Shown piece after piece: positions 38,151-48,063 of a stretch of DNA of 64,000 nucleotides. Each line of letters begins with the position of its first letter. Position 1 is the stretch's first letter. Below the pieces are notes generated by a model. That model had not been told where the DNA came from. It ran no database searches and saw nothing but the letters and a program-made list of their open reading frames with translations. Source of the stretch: Pararhodonellum marinum (GTDB lineage: Bacteria; Bacteroidota; Bacteroidia; Cytophagales; Cyclobacteriaceae); contig NZ_JACEFJ010000006.1 in the NCBI RefSeq assembly GCF_015354735.1, positions 62,001 to 126,000 of the forward strand, in the 5' to 3' direction. Both the position numbers and the translations under genes were made by a program.

Positions 38151-38487
38151 TCAAACCTTTCCCACACAAATTATACAAAAATTACTTTTGGGTAAAAATA
38201 TCAGTCGGTTGCGGTTGATTTTATGGCGACAACCAATACATTTTCCAAAATCTCTGGATCCCAAATTTGAAAGCCAATTTTTAAGCCCCGTGATCTTTTA
38301 TTCGATTTTTACATTTGTGCTCATTGATTGATTTTTTGTTGATATGGTCCATTCGGCTTTTTCTACCTATCGCAGAATCAAAGCCTTGAGGTTTACTCAT
38401 TGATTTTAAATCAGTCCATTCTTCTTCTAAAGATGCAATTTTGTCTACCATGATCTTTCTTAAATGCGCTTGCTCTTTCTGATCCAT
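38151..38487 (-). pseudogene. DksA/TraR-family zinc-finger regulator broken by a frameshift
   Basis: From ATG 38487 the frame encodes a coiled-coil start (MDQKEQAHLRKIMVDKIASL), then FDSAIGRKSRMDHINKKSIN, a signature of the Bacteroidota TraR/DksA group, and stops at 38281. Downstream, in a different frame, the remainder of the family is intact: KITGLKNWLSNLGSRDFGKC, then CIGC, a spacer with NRNRLIFLPKS, CIIC, and TGA at 38151-38153. All four zinc-binding cysteines survive in that second frame. Dropping one base in the T run at 38296-38299 (AAAA on the coding strand) joins the two frames without a stop. The helix is about one residue short of family length at the junction, so a two-base deletion is equally possible. 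A recent lesion, sequencing error or programmed shift cannot be separated from sequence alone. Confidence 0.8.
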
Positions 38488-38777
38488 TAGGCGCTTTTTT
38501 TTGCAAAATCAACTAAAATATAAACTTCAAATTTTTGGAATTTTATACCTTTTCAATCGTTTTCAGGTATTAAAAATTTCAATTTTTCAATTAAATCCAG
38601 CATTTATTAAACTATTATTCTGATTTATTTATAATTTTTAATAATTTTGGAAGCTGAATGAGGGGTTCCTTTCAATGATAATACTTAAGCCTTCCGTCTC
38701 CCCTAACGCGCTATAACTGCTTCCACTTTCGGAAAGAAAATACAATATCAACACATTTATCATTCAAATACAGTACT

Positions 38778-40334
38778 ATGACGCAGATGATTTACCGGCT
38801 GTTCAAACCTACTCAGGCCAATATAAAGGATGAGGTTTTATCGGGTCTTACCGTAGCGCTGGCCTTGGTGCCTGAAGCGGTTGCTTTTTCTTTGATCGCA
38901 GGGGTAAGTCCTTTGGTTGGTCTGTACACTGCTTTTATCATTGGTCTGATCACCTCCATTTTAGGAGGAAGGCCGGGTATGATTTCAGGTGCTACGGGTG
39001 CGATTGCCGTGGTAATTGTGGCTTTGGTAGTCTCTCATGGTGTAGAATATCTTTTTGCCGCAGTGGTCCTAATGGGATTGATCCAAATATTGGTTGGAGT
39101 TCTGAAATTGGGCAAATTGATCCGGCTGGTACCGCATCCGGTGATGTTCGGCTTTGTCAATGGCTTGGCTATTGTCATTGCCATGGCACAATTTGACCAG
39201 TTTAAATTTACCACAGCAGCCGGTGGTGTAGCATGGATGACAGGAAGTCCCCTCTACATCATGATTGGATTTGTTGTGCTGACGATGGTGATCATCAAAT
39301 TCTTGCCAAAAATCACCACTGCAGTACCTTCCGCTTTGGTAGCTATTCTGACTATTTCCCTAATCGTTATTTTTGGAGGTATTGATACAAGGACCGTCGG
39401 TGATTTGGCTTCCATCAGTGGTGGATTGCCGGAATTCCACCTTCCCATGGTTCCAATGAATTGGGAAACTTTTATGATCATCCTTCCCTATTCGGCCATT
39501 ATGGCCGGAGTAGGTTTGATAGAAAGCCTGTTGACTTTGACCTTGATCGACGAAATCACTGAAACCCGAGGCCATGGAAACAAAGAGTGCGTTGCTCAGG
39601 GAGTGGCCAATCTGACCACAGGTTTTTTTGGCGGTATGGGTGGTTGTGCGATGATCGGGCAGTCTTTGATCAACGTAAATGCAGGAGGTCGAAACAGGCT
39701 TTCAGGTATAGTCGCTGCTGTGGGCTTGCTGATGTTCATCCTTTTCTTATCGAGTTACATAGAAATGGTACCTATGGCCGCCTTGGTAGGGCTGATGTTT
39801 ATGGTGGCCATTGGCACATTCGAGTGGGCTTCATTGAAAGTGTTCAGAAAAGTCCCTTTCCATGATGTATTGGTGATGGTGACCGTAACCTTGGTGACAG
39901 TATTCCTCCACAATCTTGCCTTAGCAGTGTTGATTGGGGTGATCATTTCCGCATTGGTATTTGCCTGGCAAAATGCCAAAATGATCCGGGCAAGGAAATT
40001 TATGGATGAAAATGGGGTAAAGCATTATGAAATCTTCGGCCCTTTGTTCTTTGCATCAGCCATGACTTTCGGGCAGAAATTTGATCCCATCCATGACCCT
40101 GAGGAAATCGTGATTGATTTTGCAGAAAGTAGAATTGTAGATCATTCGGGTATTGACGCCGTCCACAAAGTGACAGAGAGGTATCACAAGTTAGGAAAAA
40201 CGGTCTATATCAAACACCTGAACAGCAGCAGTAGGGTCCTCCTGGAAAAAGCAGAAAAAATCATCAATATCAACTATACGGATGATGATCCTGCATTTAA
40301 GATTATTTTGGAAGAAGATAAAGTGATAGGATGA
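38778..40334 (+). CDS. SulP-family inorganic anion transporter with STAS domain
   Basis: 518 residues. SulP core: about ten to twelve hydrophobic segments, starting with [20 protein letters not shown], then [20 protein letters not shown] and [20 protein letters not shown], all typical of the family. The cytosolic STAS domain spans about residues 420-515 with [19 protein letters not shown] and [16 protein letters not shown]. SulP proteins move sulfate, bicarbonate or related anions across the inner membrane; short bacterial members of this type are often Na+/bicarbonate or sulfate carriers, so substrate is open. A decayed copy of a STAS end follows downstream. Confidence 0.9.
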   Translation: MTQMIYRLFKPTQANIKDEVLSGLTVALALVPEAVAFSLIAGVSPLVGLYTAFIIGLITSILGGRPGMISGATGAIAVVIVALVVSHGVEYLFAAVVLMGLIQILVGVLKLGKLIRLVPHPVMFGFVNGLAIVIAMAQFDQFKFTTAAGGVAWMTGSPLYIMIGFVVLTMVIIKFLPKITTAVPSALVAILTISLIVIFGGIDTRTVGDLASISGGLPEFHLPMVPMNWETFMIILPYSAIMAGVGLIESLLTLTLIDEITETRGHGNKECVAQGVANLTTGFFGGMGGCAMIGQSLINVNAGGRNRLSGIVAAVGLLMFILFLSSYIEMVPMAALVGLMFMVAIGTFEWASLKVFRKVPFHDVLVMVTVTLVTVFLHNLALAVLIGVIISALVFAWQNAKMIRARKFMDENGVKHYEIFGPLFFASAMTFGQKFDPIHDPEEIVIDFAESRIVDHSGIDAVHKVTERYHKLGKTVYIKHLNSSSRVLLEKAEKIININYTDDDPAFKIILEEDKVIG

Positions 40335-40500
40335 TTATTGGAAAGATTACATAGAACCAAAAGTGTCTGTGTGGTCTAATCATGGTTTTGAAAGAAACAT
40401 TCAAGATGTTTTGTAACAAAGAGGGGGGTAACTTTTGATGAGATTGCAAAGCAGAAGGCATTTTCCAAGCAGGAAATTCCCGGATCAAAGAAAAATAATA

Positions 40501-40625
40501 AACTTTTTGTTCATCTCTTGCTCAGAACCGGGTTGCTGTTGACAAATTCGGGAAAGATAATTAATGTCAATCACTCTTATGATGATCCTGCCTTCTGTAA
40601 TAAATCTTCAATTTATGACAAGTAG
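40501..40625 (+). pseudogene. Remnant of a second SulP/STAS C-terminus
   Basis: In one frame this stretch reads RTGLLLTNSGKIINVNHSYD then DPAF, matching the end of the upstream SulP protein ([24 protein letters not shown]) and stopping at TAG 40623-40625. The preceding codons (KLFVHLL) parallel its YIKHLNS strand, and traces of the DHSGID motif may lie near 40374-40394. No start or upstream transmembrane part remains. It looks like the last part of a decayed paralogous gene, left after partial duplication or deletion. Confidence 0.65.
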
Positions 40626-40776
40626 TTATGCTTTTTTGTATTTGTACCTGTGCAAATATTTTTACATTTAATCCGGATTTTTGGGTTGATATTTTTAAAT
40701 ATATTCAGTCGATTCAATTTTTGCTTGTAATGTTCGGGTAAGGATGCGGTTGCTGGATTATATTTGGAATCTAAAA

Positions 40777-40809
40777 AACCTTCGGGGTCAAAAAAAGACC
40801 CCAAAGGTT
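40777..40809. repeat. Intergenic palindrome, family member A
   Basis: AACCTTCGGGGTC, seven A, then GACCCCAAAGGTT: a near-perfect stem (one unpaired/mismatched base) just before the TauE/SafE start. Related palindromes occur at 42241, 42318 and 51837. Confidence 0.65.
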
Positions 40810-40822
40810 AAACCATATTACT

Positions 40823-41596
40823 ATGGAAATATTCATCATCTCCCTTACCGCATTCCTGGTCGCCATCCTGACTTTCTTTTCGGGATTTGGCTTGGGGACG
40901 ATATTGACGCCGGTTTTTATGATTTTCTTTCCGGTAGACTTGGCCATAGCCCTGACCGGGGTGGTGCATTTCTTCAATAATATTTTCAAGCTTTTTCTGG
41001 TCGGAAGGAATGGGGACAAGCAGGTTTTGATCCGATTTGGGATTCCGGCTGTGATTGCTGCATTTGCGGGTTCTTGGGTCTTGCTGAATATCACTGATTT
41101 AGAGCCACTCTTCAGTTATGAAATGTTTGGAAGAAGCTTTGAAGTAGAGCCTGTGAAATTTATCATTTCGATCTTGCTTATCATTTTTGCATCGATGGAT
41201 TTGATTCCCTATTTCCAAAACCTAACCTTCGGCAAAGAAAAACTCCCGATAGGTGGCGCCTTGAGCGGATTTTTTGGAGGGCTTTCCGGGAATCAAGGCG
41301 CTTTGCGTTCCGCATTTCTGATCAAGGCCGGATTGTCCAAAGAGGCTTTTATAGGAACAGCTGTGGTGGTGTCGACCTTTGTGGATTTTACCAGATTGAG
41401 TGTCTACGCGACCCGCTTTGCCCAAACGGACCTCATTGACAATATCCAACTTGTTACGATTGCCACCCTTTCTGCAATAGCAGGGGCTTATTTGGGCAAT
41501 AAGCTATTGAAAAAAGTGACCTTGAAATTTTTACAGGTCACTGTTGCCATCATGCTGATTGTGATTTCGGTGGCTTTGGGGGCGGGGTGGATTTGA
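40823..41596 (+). CDS. TauE/SafE-family permease
   Basis: 257 residues with about seven to eight hydrophobic segments, N-terminal LTAFLVAILTFFSGFGLGTI and a second half-repeat beginning PIGGALSGFFGGLSGNQGAL, the duplicated Gly-rich motif that defines TauE/SafE proteins. Family members export sulfite, sulfoacetate or other organic/inorganic anions, but specificity is not visible. The start lies 13 bases after a palindromic repeat; a Crp/Fnr regulator gene follows after 43 bases on the same strand and may be co-transcribed. Confidence 0.88.
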   Translation: MEIFIISLTAFLVAILTFFSGFGLGTILTPVFMIFFPVDLAIALTGVVHFFNNIFKLFLVGRNGDKQVLIRFGIPAVIAAFAGSWVLLNITDLEPLFSYEMFGRSFEVEPVKFIISILLIIFASMDLIPYFQNLTFGKEKLPIGGALSGFFGGLSGNQGALRSAFLIKAGLSKEAFIGTAVVVSTFVDFTRLSVYATRFAQTDLIDNIQLVTIATLSAIAGAYLGNKLLKKVTLKFLQVTVAIMLIVISVALGAGWI

Positions 41597-41639
41597 TTTT
41601 TTTTCGAAGTATATTTAAAAAGAAACAAATACTGAGAAG

Positions 41640-42233
41640 ATGAATCCTGAGGCTCCTTTTCATACAAACTTACAACCCCTTTTTCAATACTTTGAGACAT
41701 TTCAAAACCTATCTTCGGATTCCAAGGATAGGATGGCATCAATTTGTTCAACTGTCCAAATCCCCAAAAACAAAGACCTGCAATCAATTGGGCACACCTG
41801 CCGGACGATTTACTTTGTCAGAAAAGGATTATGCCGGGTATATTACTACAAAAAAGGGGTAGACATCACGGAGTCATTTGCTTTGGAAAATTCGTTGATC
41901 GCCAGGGTGGAAAGTCTTTTTACAGGTAAACCAAGCAAAAAAGGGATACAAACCCTCGAAGATTCGGAATTTATCGGAATCGCTTCCCCTGCACTTTTTG
42001 ATCTGTATGATCAATTTCCGGAGATTGAGCGGCTTTTCAGAAAAATCTTTGAAGCGGCCTATGTGGAAACTGTCCATAGAATAGAAAACATCCAGTTTCA
42101 TACCGCCGAGGAAAGGTACAATGACCTGATTAAAAATTCGCCTGACCTTTTACAGCGCGTTCCACTCAAACATATCGCTTCCTATTTGGGCATTACTCAG
42201 GTTAGTCTCAGTAGAATTAGGGCCAAGTATTGA
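41640..42233 (+). CDS. Crp/Fnr-family transcriptional regulator
   Basis: 197 residues. N-terminal cyclic-nucleotide-binding-like beta-barrel (residues about 30-125: VQIPKNKDLQSIGHTCRTIY, FVRKGLCRVYYYKKGVDITE) and a C-terminal helix-turn-helix (HIASYLGITQVSLSRIRAKY) ending at the stop. The form is that of Bacteroidota Crp-like proteins lacking the Fe-S cysteines of Fnr and without a clear cAMP-binding signature, so the signal is unknown. It sits directly downstream of the TauE/SafE gene and upstream of the broken MFS gene, and is a candidate controller of this block. Confidence 0.88.
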   Translation: MNPEAPFHTNLQPLFQYFETFQNLSSDSKDRMASICSTVQIPKNKDLQSIGHTCRTIYFVRKGLCRVYYYKKGVDITESFALENSLIARVESLFTGKPSKKGIQTLEDSEFIGIASPALFDLYDQFPEIERLFRKIFEAAYVETVHRIENIQFHTAEERYNDLIKNSPDLLQRVPLKHIASYLGITQVSLSRIRAKY

Positions 42234-42240
42234 CGCCCGG

Positions 42241-42276
42241 CCTTTGGGGTTTCCACAAATCCCGAAGGTCTTTTAT
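42241..42276. repeat. Intergenic palindrome, family member B
   Basis: CCTTTGGGGTTT, 4-base loop, AAATCCCGAAGG, then TCTTTTATTC. It begins eight bases after the Crp/Fnr stop and may also act as its terminator. Confidence 0.6.
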
Positions 42277-42317
42277 TCTCATCAGGGGGTAGGAATTTTA
42301 AACGCATAACCAACTAA

Positions 42318-42353
42318 AAACCTTCGAGCTCTCAAAAAAGACCTCAAAAGTTA
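42318..42353. repeat. Intergenic palindrome, family member C
   Basis: AAACCTTCGAGCTCTC, A-run, GACCTCAAAAGTTAAGG: a more degenerate relative of the palindromes at 40777 and 42241, only 42 bases after member B. Confidence 0.5.
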
Positions 42354-42431
42354 AGGTCGCCAGTCCTTTTTAACATATGTAAAAGGATTCCCTTTCTCAA
42401 ATGCTGAATTTTGTGTTCAGATTTATTATTG

Positions 42432-43634
42432 ATGGAAATAATAGAATTAGGATTAAAAGAAAACTGGAAGCAATTTACCCTTTTGGTGATCATAAATGCC
42501 TTCGTGGGGGGCATGGTCGGATTGGAAAGGAGTATTCTGCCTCAGATTGCAGAGGTGGAATTTGCCATTGCTGCCAAGACTGCTATTCTTTCATTTATCA
42601 TTGTTTTTGGGATTGTCAAAGCCATTACGAATTATTTTGCAGGTGCATTTGCCAATAAATTGGGTCGGAAAAATCTGCTGGTCATCGGTTGGCTATTTGG
42701 TCTTCCTGTGCCTTTTGTATTGATGTTTGCACCATCTTGGGACTGGATAGTAGCTGCCAATGTGTTATTGGGAATCAATCAGGGTTTGGCCTGGAGCAGT
42801 ACGGTGGTGATGAAAATTGACCTGGTTGGCGAAAAGCAACGGGGTTTTGCCATGGGGCTGAATGAATTTGCCGGATATCTGGCGGTGGCAGGAGTGGCTT
42901 TTCTGACTGGATATATTGCAGCAGAATATGGCTTGAGGCCTTACCCATTTATTCTTGGAATCGGACTTGAGGTTTTGGGTTTGTTGGGCAGTATTTTCTT
43001 GATCAAAGATACCAGAAAGCATGTTGCTGCTGAAAATAGTTTTTCGGATACACCCATACTCAAAAACATCTTCTGGGAAACCACCTGGAAACATCCCAAT
43101 CTAGGTGCTGTCACTCAGGCAGGATTGGTCAACAATCTGAATGACGGTATGGCTTAGGGCTTATTCCCTATTTTGTTGGCCAGCAAAGGGTTTACCTTAG
43201 AGGCCATCGGTGTCGTGACGGCTGTATACCCGGCGGTATGGGGATTTGGACAGCTCTTTACCGGAAAAATGGCTGATCTGTATTCCAAAAAAATGCTGTT
43301 GTTCATGGGAATGGCATTGCAAGGCATTGCATTGTTATGGTTCCCATGGGCAGAATCCCTTATCCATTACATTGTGCTTTCAGCTATTTTGGGATTGGGA
43401 ACAGCCATGGTTTATCCCACATTTTTGGCAACTGTGGCAGAAAACACACATCCTAAAGACAGGGCAAATTCAGTAGGAGTTTTCAGACTTTGGAGGGATA
43501 TGGGGTATGCCATTGGCGCCATTCTTACTGGATTGATAGCTGATGCATTGGGCATTGAGGCATCCATTTCGACCATCGCCATCCTGACCATTGTATCAGC
43601 AGCGGTTATCCTTTTGAGGATGAAAAAAGGATGA
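42432..43634 (+). pseudogene. MFS transporter interrupted by a single in-frame amber codon
   Basis: A continuous 400-codon frame from ATG 42432 (MEIIELGLKENWKQFTLLVI) is broken only by TAG at 43155-43157, after 241 codons. Reading through gives NNLNDGMA*GLFPILLASKG with no shift, and the sequence beyond (AVYPAVWGFGQLFTGKMADL, IVLSAILGLGTAMVYPTFLA) is normal MFS second-half sequence ending at TGA 43632-43634. The missing residue is most simply Trp (TGG to TAG). About twelve membrane segments would be restored. Possible explanations are recent inactivation, suppression, or an assembly error. Substrate unknown; it lies beside the Crp/Fnr and TauE genes. Confidence 0.85.
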
Positions 43635-43748
43635 GCAATGGGTGTTTTGGAAATTGCTTCAACTTTATTTTACCCAGCTTTGGAAGGATTAAACTTCCAT
43701 GTTTAAGTCAAGGAAAAAACCTATTCCAGCCTTCATCCCAAACCCTTT

Positions 43749-45002
43749 CTATTGTTTCCTCGATCTCCTGAATTTGTACTTCCATTTGGCTCTGGAATGC
43801 CTCGGAATGGCTCTAAATGATTGCAGAATCACCAATAGCAACATCACCAAAGTAACTGGAAAAACCGTATCAAATCCCAGTCCAGCATCCAAGATCACCC
43901 CAAACAAAGCCGGGCCGACCGCGGAACTCAAAACCATGATAGAGGTAAACAGGCTTCGAACAGTCCCAATGTATTTCTTGCCGAAAAATTCAACCTGAAG
44001 TGCAGCCACAGTAGCGCTTCCAAACCCGACCGATAATCCCATCAACACCATATACAAATACATCCCCCAAGATTGAGGGACCAACCAAATAACCAAAAGC
44101 GCCATAAAATAGGGTATTAGATAGAAGGGAAAAAAGGTCTTCGCACTATATTTGTCTATCATTGGGCCAGAGGTAAGGATACTGAGTGAACTTGCTAAAG
44201 CATAGGCTGTCAATCCACCTGCAATCACCCCTTCATTCCAACCTTTAAACTCCACAATCGGAAACTGATAAAAAAACAAACCCGTAATGGCGAAAGGAAT
44301 GAAAAAAATATTGGGAGCAAGCAACCAAAAAGCTTTTGATTTCAGGATATCCCTTTGCCTCATCTTATCCAAACCTCCACCACCGTCCCCTGCCTCTGGC
44401 TTTGTACTTTTTTCCATCACCAGATGTTTAGGCTGAAGGACAAAAATGGTAAATAAGGTAACAATCACGGAAACCAGTGCTGCATTGAGCCATAGTGATT
44501 CCCTCCAACCAATTTTCCCGATCACAATCAAAATCAAGGCTGGCAGGATGGCCTGCCCTAAGGGGTGACCCAAACTGGCCAAACTGATGGCCTTCCCCCT
44601 GTTTGCCTCAAAATAGCGAGACATGGAAGTGATGGAAATGTGCGAAAAAAGCCCCTGACCCGCTAACCTCAACCCAAAAAAAGCAATAGGTACATACCAC
44701 CATGCCTGGGAAAAACTGAAAAAAAGCAAGGAAATTACAAATAGTGCTGTGGTAGCAAGGGTAAATTGCTTCAATGGTACAGTATCAATCAATTTCCCCA
44801 ATTTTGGCAAAACAGCCGCACTGACAATGGTAGCCACGCCGTAGAAGGTAGAAATCAACCCATTGGAAAGGGTAAATTCCTCCATCAGAAAAGGCACATA
44901 CAAGGCCAATAAAAAGGTCTGCCCAAAACTGGACAAAGCAGTCATCATGATCCCAAATAGCACCATGATTCGGTTTTGCCGCAAAAACTGGATGTAATTC
45001 AA
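43749..45002 (-). CDS. MFS transporter
   Basis: 417 residues with about twelve hydrophobic segments (for example IMVLFGIMMTALSSFGQTFL, FPFYLIPYFMALLVIWLVPQ, VLSSAVGPALFGVILDAGLG) and a central loop rich in Gly/Lys (EAGDGGGGLDKMRQRD) separating two six-helix halves. The FISLLFF and AANRGKAISLASLGHPLGQA region after helix 4 resembles monocarboxylate/NarK-type MFS proteins, yet no diagnostic substrate motif is certain. It converges on the broken MFS gene with about 115 bases between, and diverges from the M16 peptidase gene. No sequence kinship strong enough to call the two MFS genes paralogues is evident. Confidence 0.85.
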   Translation of the reverse strand: MNYIQFLRQNRIMVLFGIMMTALSSFGQTFLLALYVPFLMEEFTLSNGLISTFYGVATIVSAAVLPKLGKLIDTVPLKQFTLATTALFVISLLFFSFSQAWWYVPIAFFGLRLAGQGLFSHISITSMSRYFEANRGKAISLASLGHPLGQAILPALILIVIGKIGWRESLWLNAALVSVIVTLFTIFVLQPKHLVMEKSTKPEAGDGGGGLDKMRQRDILKSKAFWLLAPNIFFIPFAITGLFFYQFPIVEFKGWNEGVIAGGLTAYALASSLSILTSGPMIDKYSAKTFFPFYLIPYFMALLVIWLVPQSWGMYLYMVLMGLSVGFGSATVAALQVEFFGKKYIGTVRSLFTSIMVLSSAVGPALFGVILDAGLGFDTVFPVTLVMLLLVILQSFRAIPRHSRAKWKYKFRRSRKQ

Positions 45003-45183
45003 AACGTGTGTAGAAAATTTTTGGTTAGGCTACAAGAAAAGAATCGATCACAAAGTTACAACATAAATAGGCCATCTATATTGGCATAACACGATTAATC
45101 CCAACATCTTGGATATAACTGCGCATTCTTTTGCCAATTGGAATAATGCACCTAAATTGGAAGCATCGAAAATCGCTCATGCT

Positions 45184-48003
45184 GTGAAAAAATACTTTAC
45201 CCTATTTCTGCTTCTTTCTCTCTACCATCCCTTTATTGTCTTTGGCCAATTTGCCTTAGATGACCCATTGCCAATAGATGACCGGGTCAAAATTGGACAG
45301 TTGGCCAATGGTCTTGTCTACTACCTGCAGCATAACCCCAAGCCTGAAAATAAACTGGAACTCAGGTTGGTCATCAATGCGGGCTCTGTTTTGGAAGATG
45401 AAGACCAGTTAGGGCTGGCCCATTTTACTGAACACATGGCCTTCAATGGCTCCACCCATTTCGAAAAAAACGAACTCATTTCCTATCTACAATCCATTGG
45501 TGTAAAATTTGGCAGTGACCTGAATGCCTACACGAGCTTCGATGAAACAGTCTATAAACTGCCCATCCCAATTGAGAACCCTGAAAAAATTGAAACCGGT
45601 TTTCTGGTGTTAAGAGATTGGGCAGCTGGGGTTTCCATGCTGGCAGAAGACATAGATGCCGAAAGGGACATCATTGTGGAGGAGTGGCGCACCGGGCAGG
45701 GAACCGACCAACGCATGCGCGATGAGTACCTCCCCCAGCTGTTTTATCAAAGCCAATATGCAGAAAGATTGCCAATTGGAGACATGGATTTGATCCGAAA
45801 CTTCGATCATGAAAGTCTGCGCCGTTTTTACCGGGAATGGTATAGACCCGACAACATGGCAATTGTTGCCATTGGAAATGTTTCGGTGGAGGATTTGGAA
45901 GATATGGTTGTTCAGAATTTTGCTGAACTTGAAAATCCGGAACAGCCTAGAGAAAGAAAGGAATTCCCCTTTCCAACGCACCAAAAAACACTTGTCAGTA
46001 TAGTTACTGACCTAGAGTCACCGGGTATTCAGGTGCAGGTATATTACAAACATAAACCCATTAAGGATCATTCGGTCAAAAGTTACAGGGACCGGCTGAT
46101 CCGGACCATGTATGGGGGTATGCTCACCCAGCGACTGGATGACCTTAGGCAAAAACCCGATGCTCCATTTATATATGCAGGGGCCCGATATGGAAATTTT
46201 GTCAGAACCTTGGATTATTACACCACTTTCGGGGCTGTATCCACTCAAAATACCATGGATGCCTTAAGGTCTTTGTTGGTAGAAAATGAAAGGGTGCTGC
46301 AACATGGGTTTTCATCTAGCGAACTGGAACGGGTGCAACGCGCTCTGCTCAACAGCGCAGAGAGGGGCTTCAAAGAAATGGAAAAAACAGAATCCCAATC
46401 TTTGGTCAGCAGGTATGTTTCCCATTTTCTCAACGGTACTTTTGCCGGAGGAGAAAAATACCGCCATTTGCTCTATGAGCAACTTATACCAGATATTCAA
46501 CTTGAGGAAATCAACCAACTTGGAAAAGAATTGGTAACTGAGGAAAATCGAGTGGTCATCATCACTGCTCCCGAAAGTGAAAAACCATTTTTGCCAAGTG
46601 AAAATGAAATTTTGGCCTTAATGGACCAGGTGAAAGAAATTAGCTTGGAACCTTTTACCGATAAATTGCTGGATGATGTGCTGATGCACCATTGGCCTGC
46701 TGCCGGCAAGGTACAAGAAAGCAGGTTTCATGATGAAATCGAGGTCACTTCCATAACTTTCGAGAACGGCCTAACCATCCACCTGAAACCAACTGATTTT
46801 AAAAATGATGAGATTGTCTTCTCTGGAAGCGCCAAAGGAGGTGCATCCATCTATCCAGATGAGGACCATTTCTCGGCAAGTTATGCAGGAGTAATGGTCA
46901 ATGTGATGGGAACTGGAAATTATTCCCCTTCTGATATCCGGAAAATCCTGGTGGGCAAAAACGTTTTTGTCACTCCAAACATAGGGCTTTACGAGCAAAA
47001 CATTTCCGGAAGTACTTCACCTGAAAACTTAGAGATGGCCCTTCAACTGATCCACCTCTACTTCACTGCTCCACGCAAGGATGAGGAGCTGTTTGAAGTT
47101 TACCTGAGCAATTCTAAAAGCCAGATGGAAAGTGCCCTGAGCAATCCGGATTACCAATTTTCCATGGCCTTAAATCAAATCATCAGCCAAGATCATGTGA
47201 GAGGAAAAGGTATTTATGACCCCAAAAAGTTAGAATTGATAGACATAGACAGAGGCCTTGAAATATACCGGGAACGATTCAGCAATGCAGCAGATTTTGT
47301 ATTCAATTTTACGGGCAACATAGATCTGGAATCGGCCATACCCTTATTTGAAAGGTATCTGGGGAGTTTACCGGGCGATCCAACTCAGAAGGCAGCATTC
47401 AAGGACCTAGGAATCAGACCCCCTGTTGGTTTGACAGAAAACATTTTGGTGGGCACGGACGAAAAAAGTCAAGTCATCCTTCTTTTTACCGGAGATGAAG
47501 ATTATGATATAAATAAAGTGCAACCCATTTCATTTTTGGGAGAAATTCTCACCATCAAATTGATAGAAAGCTTACGGGAAGAAATTGGAGGGGTATATGG
47601 CGTAGGTGCTTCAGGAGGCCTCTCAACTGTACCGAGTCACAGGTTCAGCTTTTCGGTATCTTTTCCATGCAGTCCAGAAAATGTGGATAAACTCATCGCA
47701 GCGGCATGGGCTGAAATCCATAAAATCCAAGAAAATGGGCCTACAGAAGCTGACCTTGCAAAGGTTCGGGAATCGAAAAGGATTGCATTAGAAGAAAACC
47801 TGAAAAGAAACCAATTTTGGAACGCACAACTTTCCGCAGCTGTCAGCAATGAAAGGCCACTGGAAACCCTGCTAAGCGCTAGGGAAAGAATCGATGCGGT
47901 CACAACAGAAAGCATTCAAGAAGCAGCGAAGAACCTATTGATCCCTGAAAACCTCTTGGAAATCAGGCGGTTTCCTGCACATTGGGAACTCAGCGAAGAA
48001 TAG
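45184..48003 (+). CDS. Secreted M16-family zinc peptidase
   Basis: About 939 residues from GTG 45184 (VKKYFTLFLLLSLYHPFIVF), a signal peptide; an in-frame TTG at 45109 would add a non-signal leader of 25 residues and is less likely. The first M16 domain carries the inverted zinc motif HFTEH in GLAHFTEHMAFNGSTHF, with the downstream Glu ligand expected near DIDAERDIIVEEW. A second, inactive M16 domain occupies the C-terminal half (NGLTIHLKPTDFKNDEI, FSASYAGVMVNVMGTGNY), the layout of pitrilysin-like peptidases. It would degrade peptides in the periplasm or outside. The gene is divergent from the MFS gene. Confidence 0.92.
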   Translation: MKKYFTLFLLLSLYHPFIVFGQFALDDPLPIDDRVKIGQLANGLVYYLQHNPKPENKLELRLVINAGSVLEDEDQLGLAHFTEHMAFNGSTHFEKNELISYLQSIGVKFGSDLNAYTSFDETVYKLPIPIENPEKIETGFLVLRDWAAGVSMLAEDIDAERDIIVEEWRTGQGTDQRMRDEYLPQLFYQSQYAERLPIGDMDLIRNFDHESLRRFYREWYRPDNMAIVAIGNVSVEDLEDMVVQNFAELENPEQPRERKEFPFPTHQKTLVSIVTDLESPGIQVQVYYKHKPIKDHSVKSYRDRLIRTMYGGMLTQRLDDLRQKPDAPFIYAGARYGNFVRTLDYYTTFGAVSTQNTMDALRSLLVENERVLQHGFSSSELERVQRALLNSAERGFKEMEKTESQSLVSRYVSHFLNGTFAGGEKYRHLLYEQLIPDIQLEEINQLGKELVTEENRVVIITAPESEKPFLPSENEILALMDQVKEISLEPFTDKLLDDVLMHHWPAAGKVQESRFHDEIEVTSITFENGLTIHLKPTDFKNDEIVFSGSAKGGASIYPDEDHFSASYAGVMVNVMGTGNYSPSDIRKILVGKNVFVTPNIGLYEQNISGSTSPENLEMALQLIHLYFTAPRKDEELFEVYLSNSKSQMESALSNPDYQFSMALNQIISQDHVRGKGIYDPKKLELIDIDRGLEIYRERFSNAADFVFNFTGNIDLESAIPLFERYLGSLPGDPTQKAAFKDLGIRPPVGLTENILVGTDEKSQVILLFTGDEDYDINKVQPISFLGEILTIKLIESLREEIGGVYGVGASGGLSTVPSHRFSFSVSFPCSPENVDKLIAAAWAEIHKIQENGPTEADLAKVRESKRIALEENLKRNQFWNAQLSAAVSNERPLETLLSARERIDAVTTESIQEAAKNLLIPENLLEIRRFPAHWELSEE

Positions 48004-48063
48004 CCGGAAATTCAACAGCTTCCGAAACCTTAGCGCATCTAATACCGCCTGAAATAAGCAGGA

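Noticed and set aside
38281-38487. Reading the 68-codon frame as a complete small protein
   Set aside because: Its C-terminus departs from the family exactly where a second frame resumes the zinc finger, so a frameshift explains it better.
45109-45183. Longer start of the M16 peptidase at TTG 45109
   Set aside because: The added 25 residues precede a clean signal peptide that begins at GTG 45184, and signal peptides are N-terminal.
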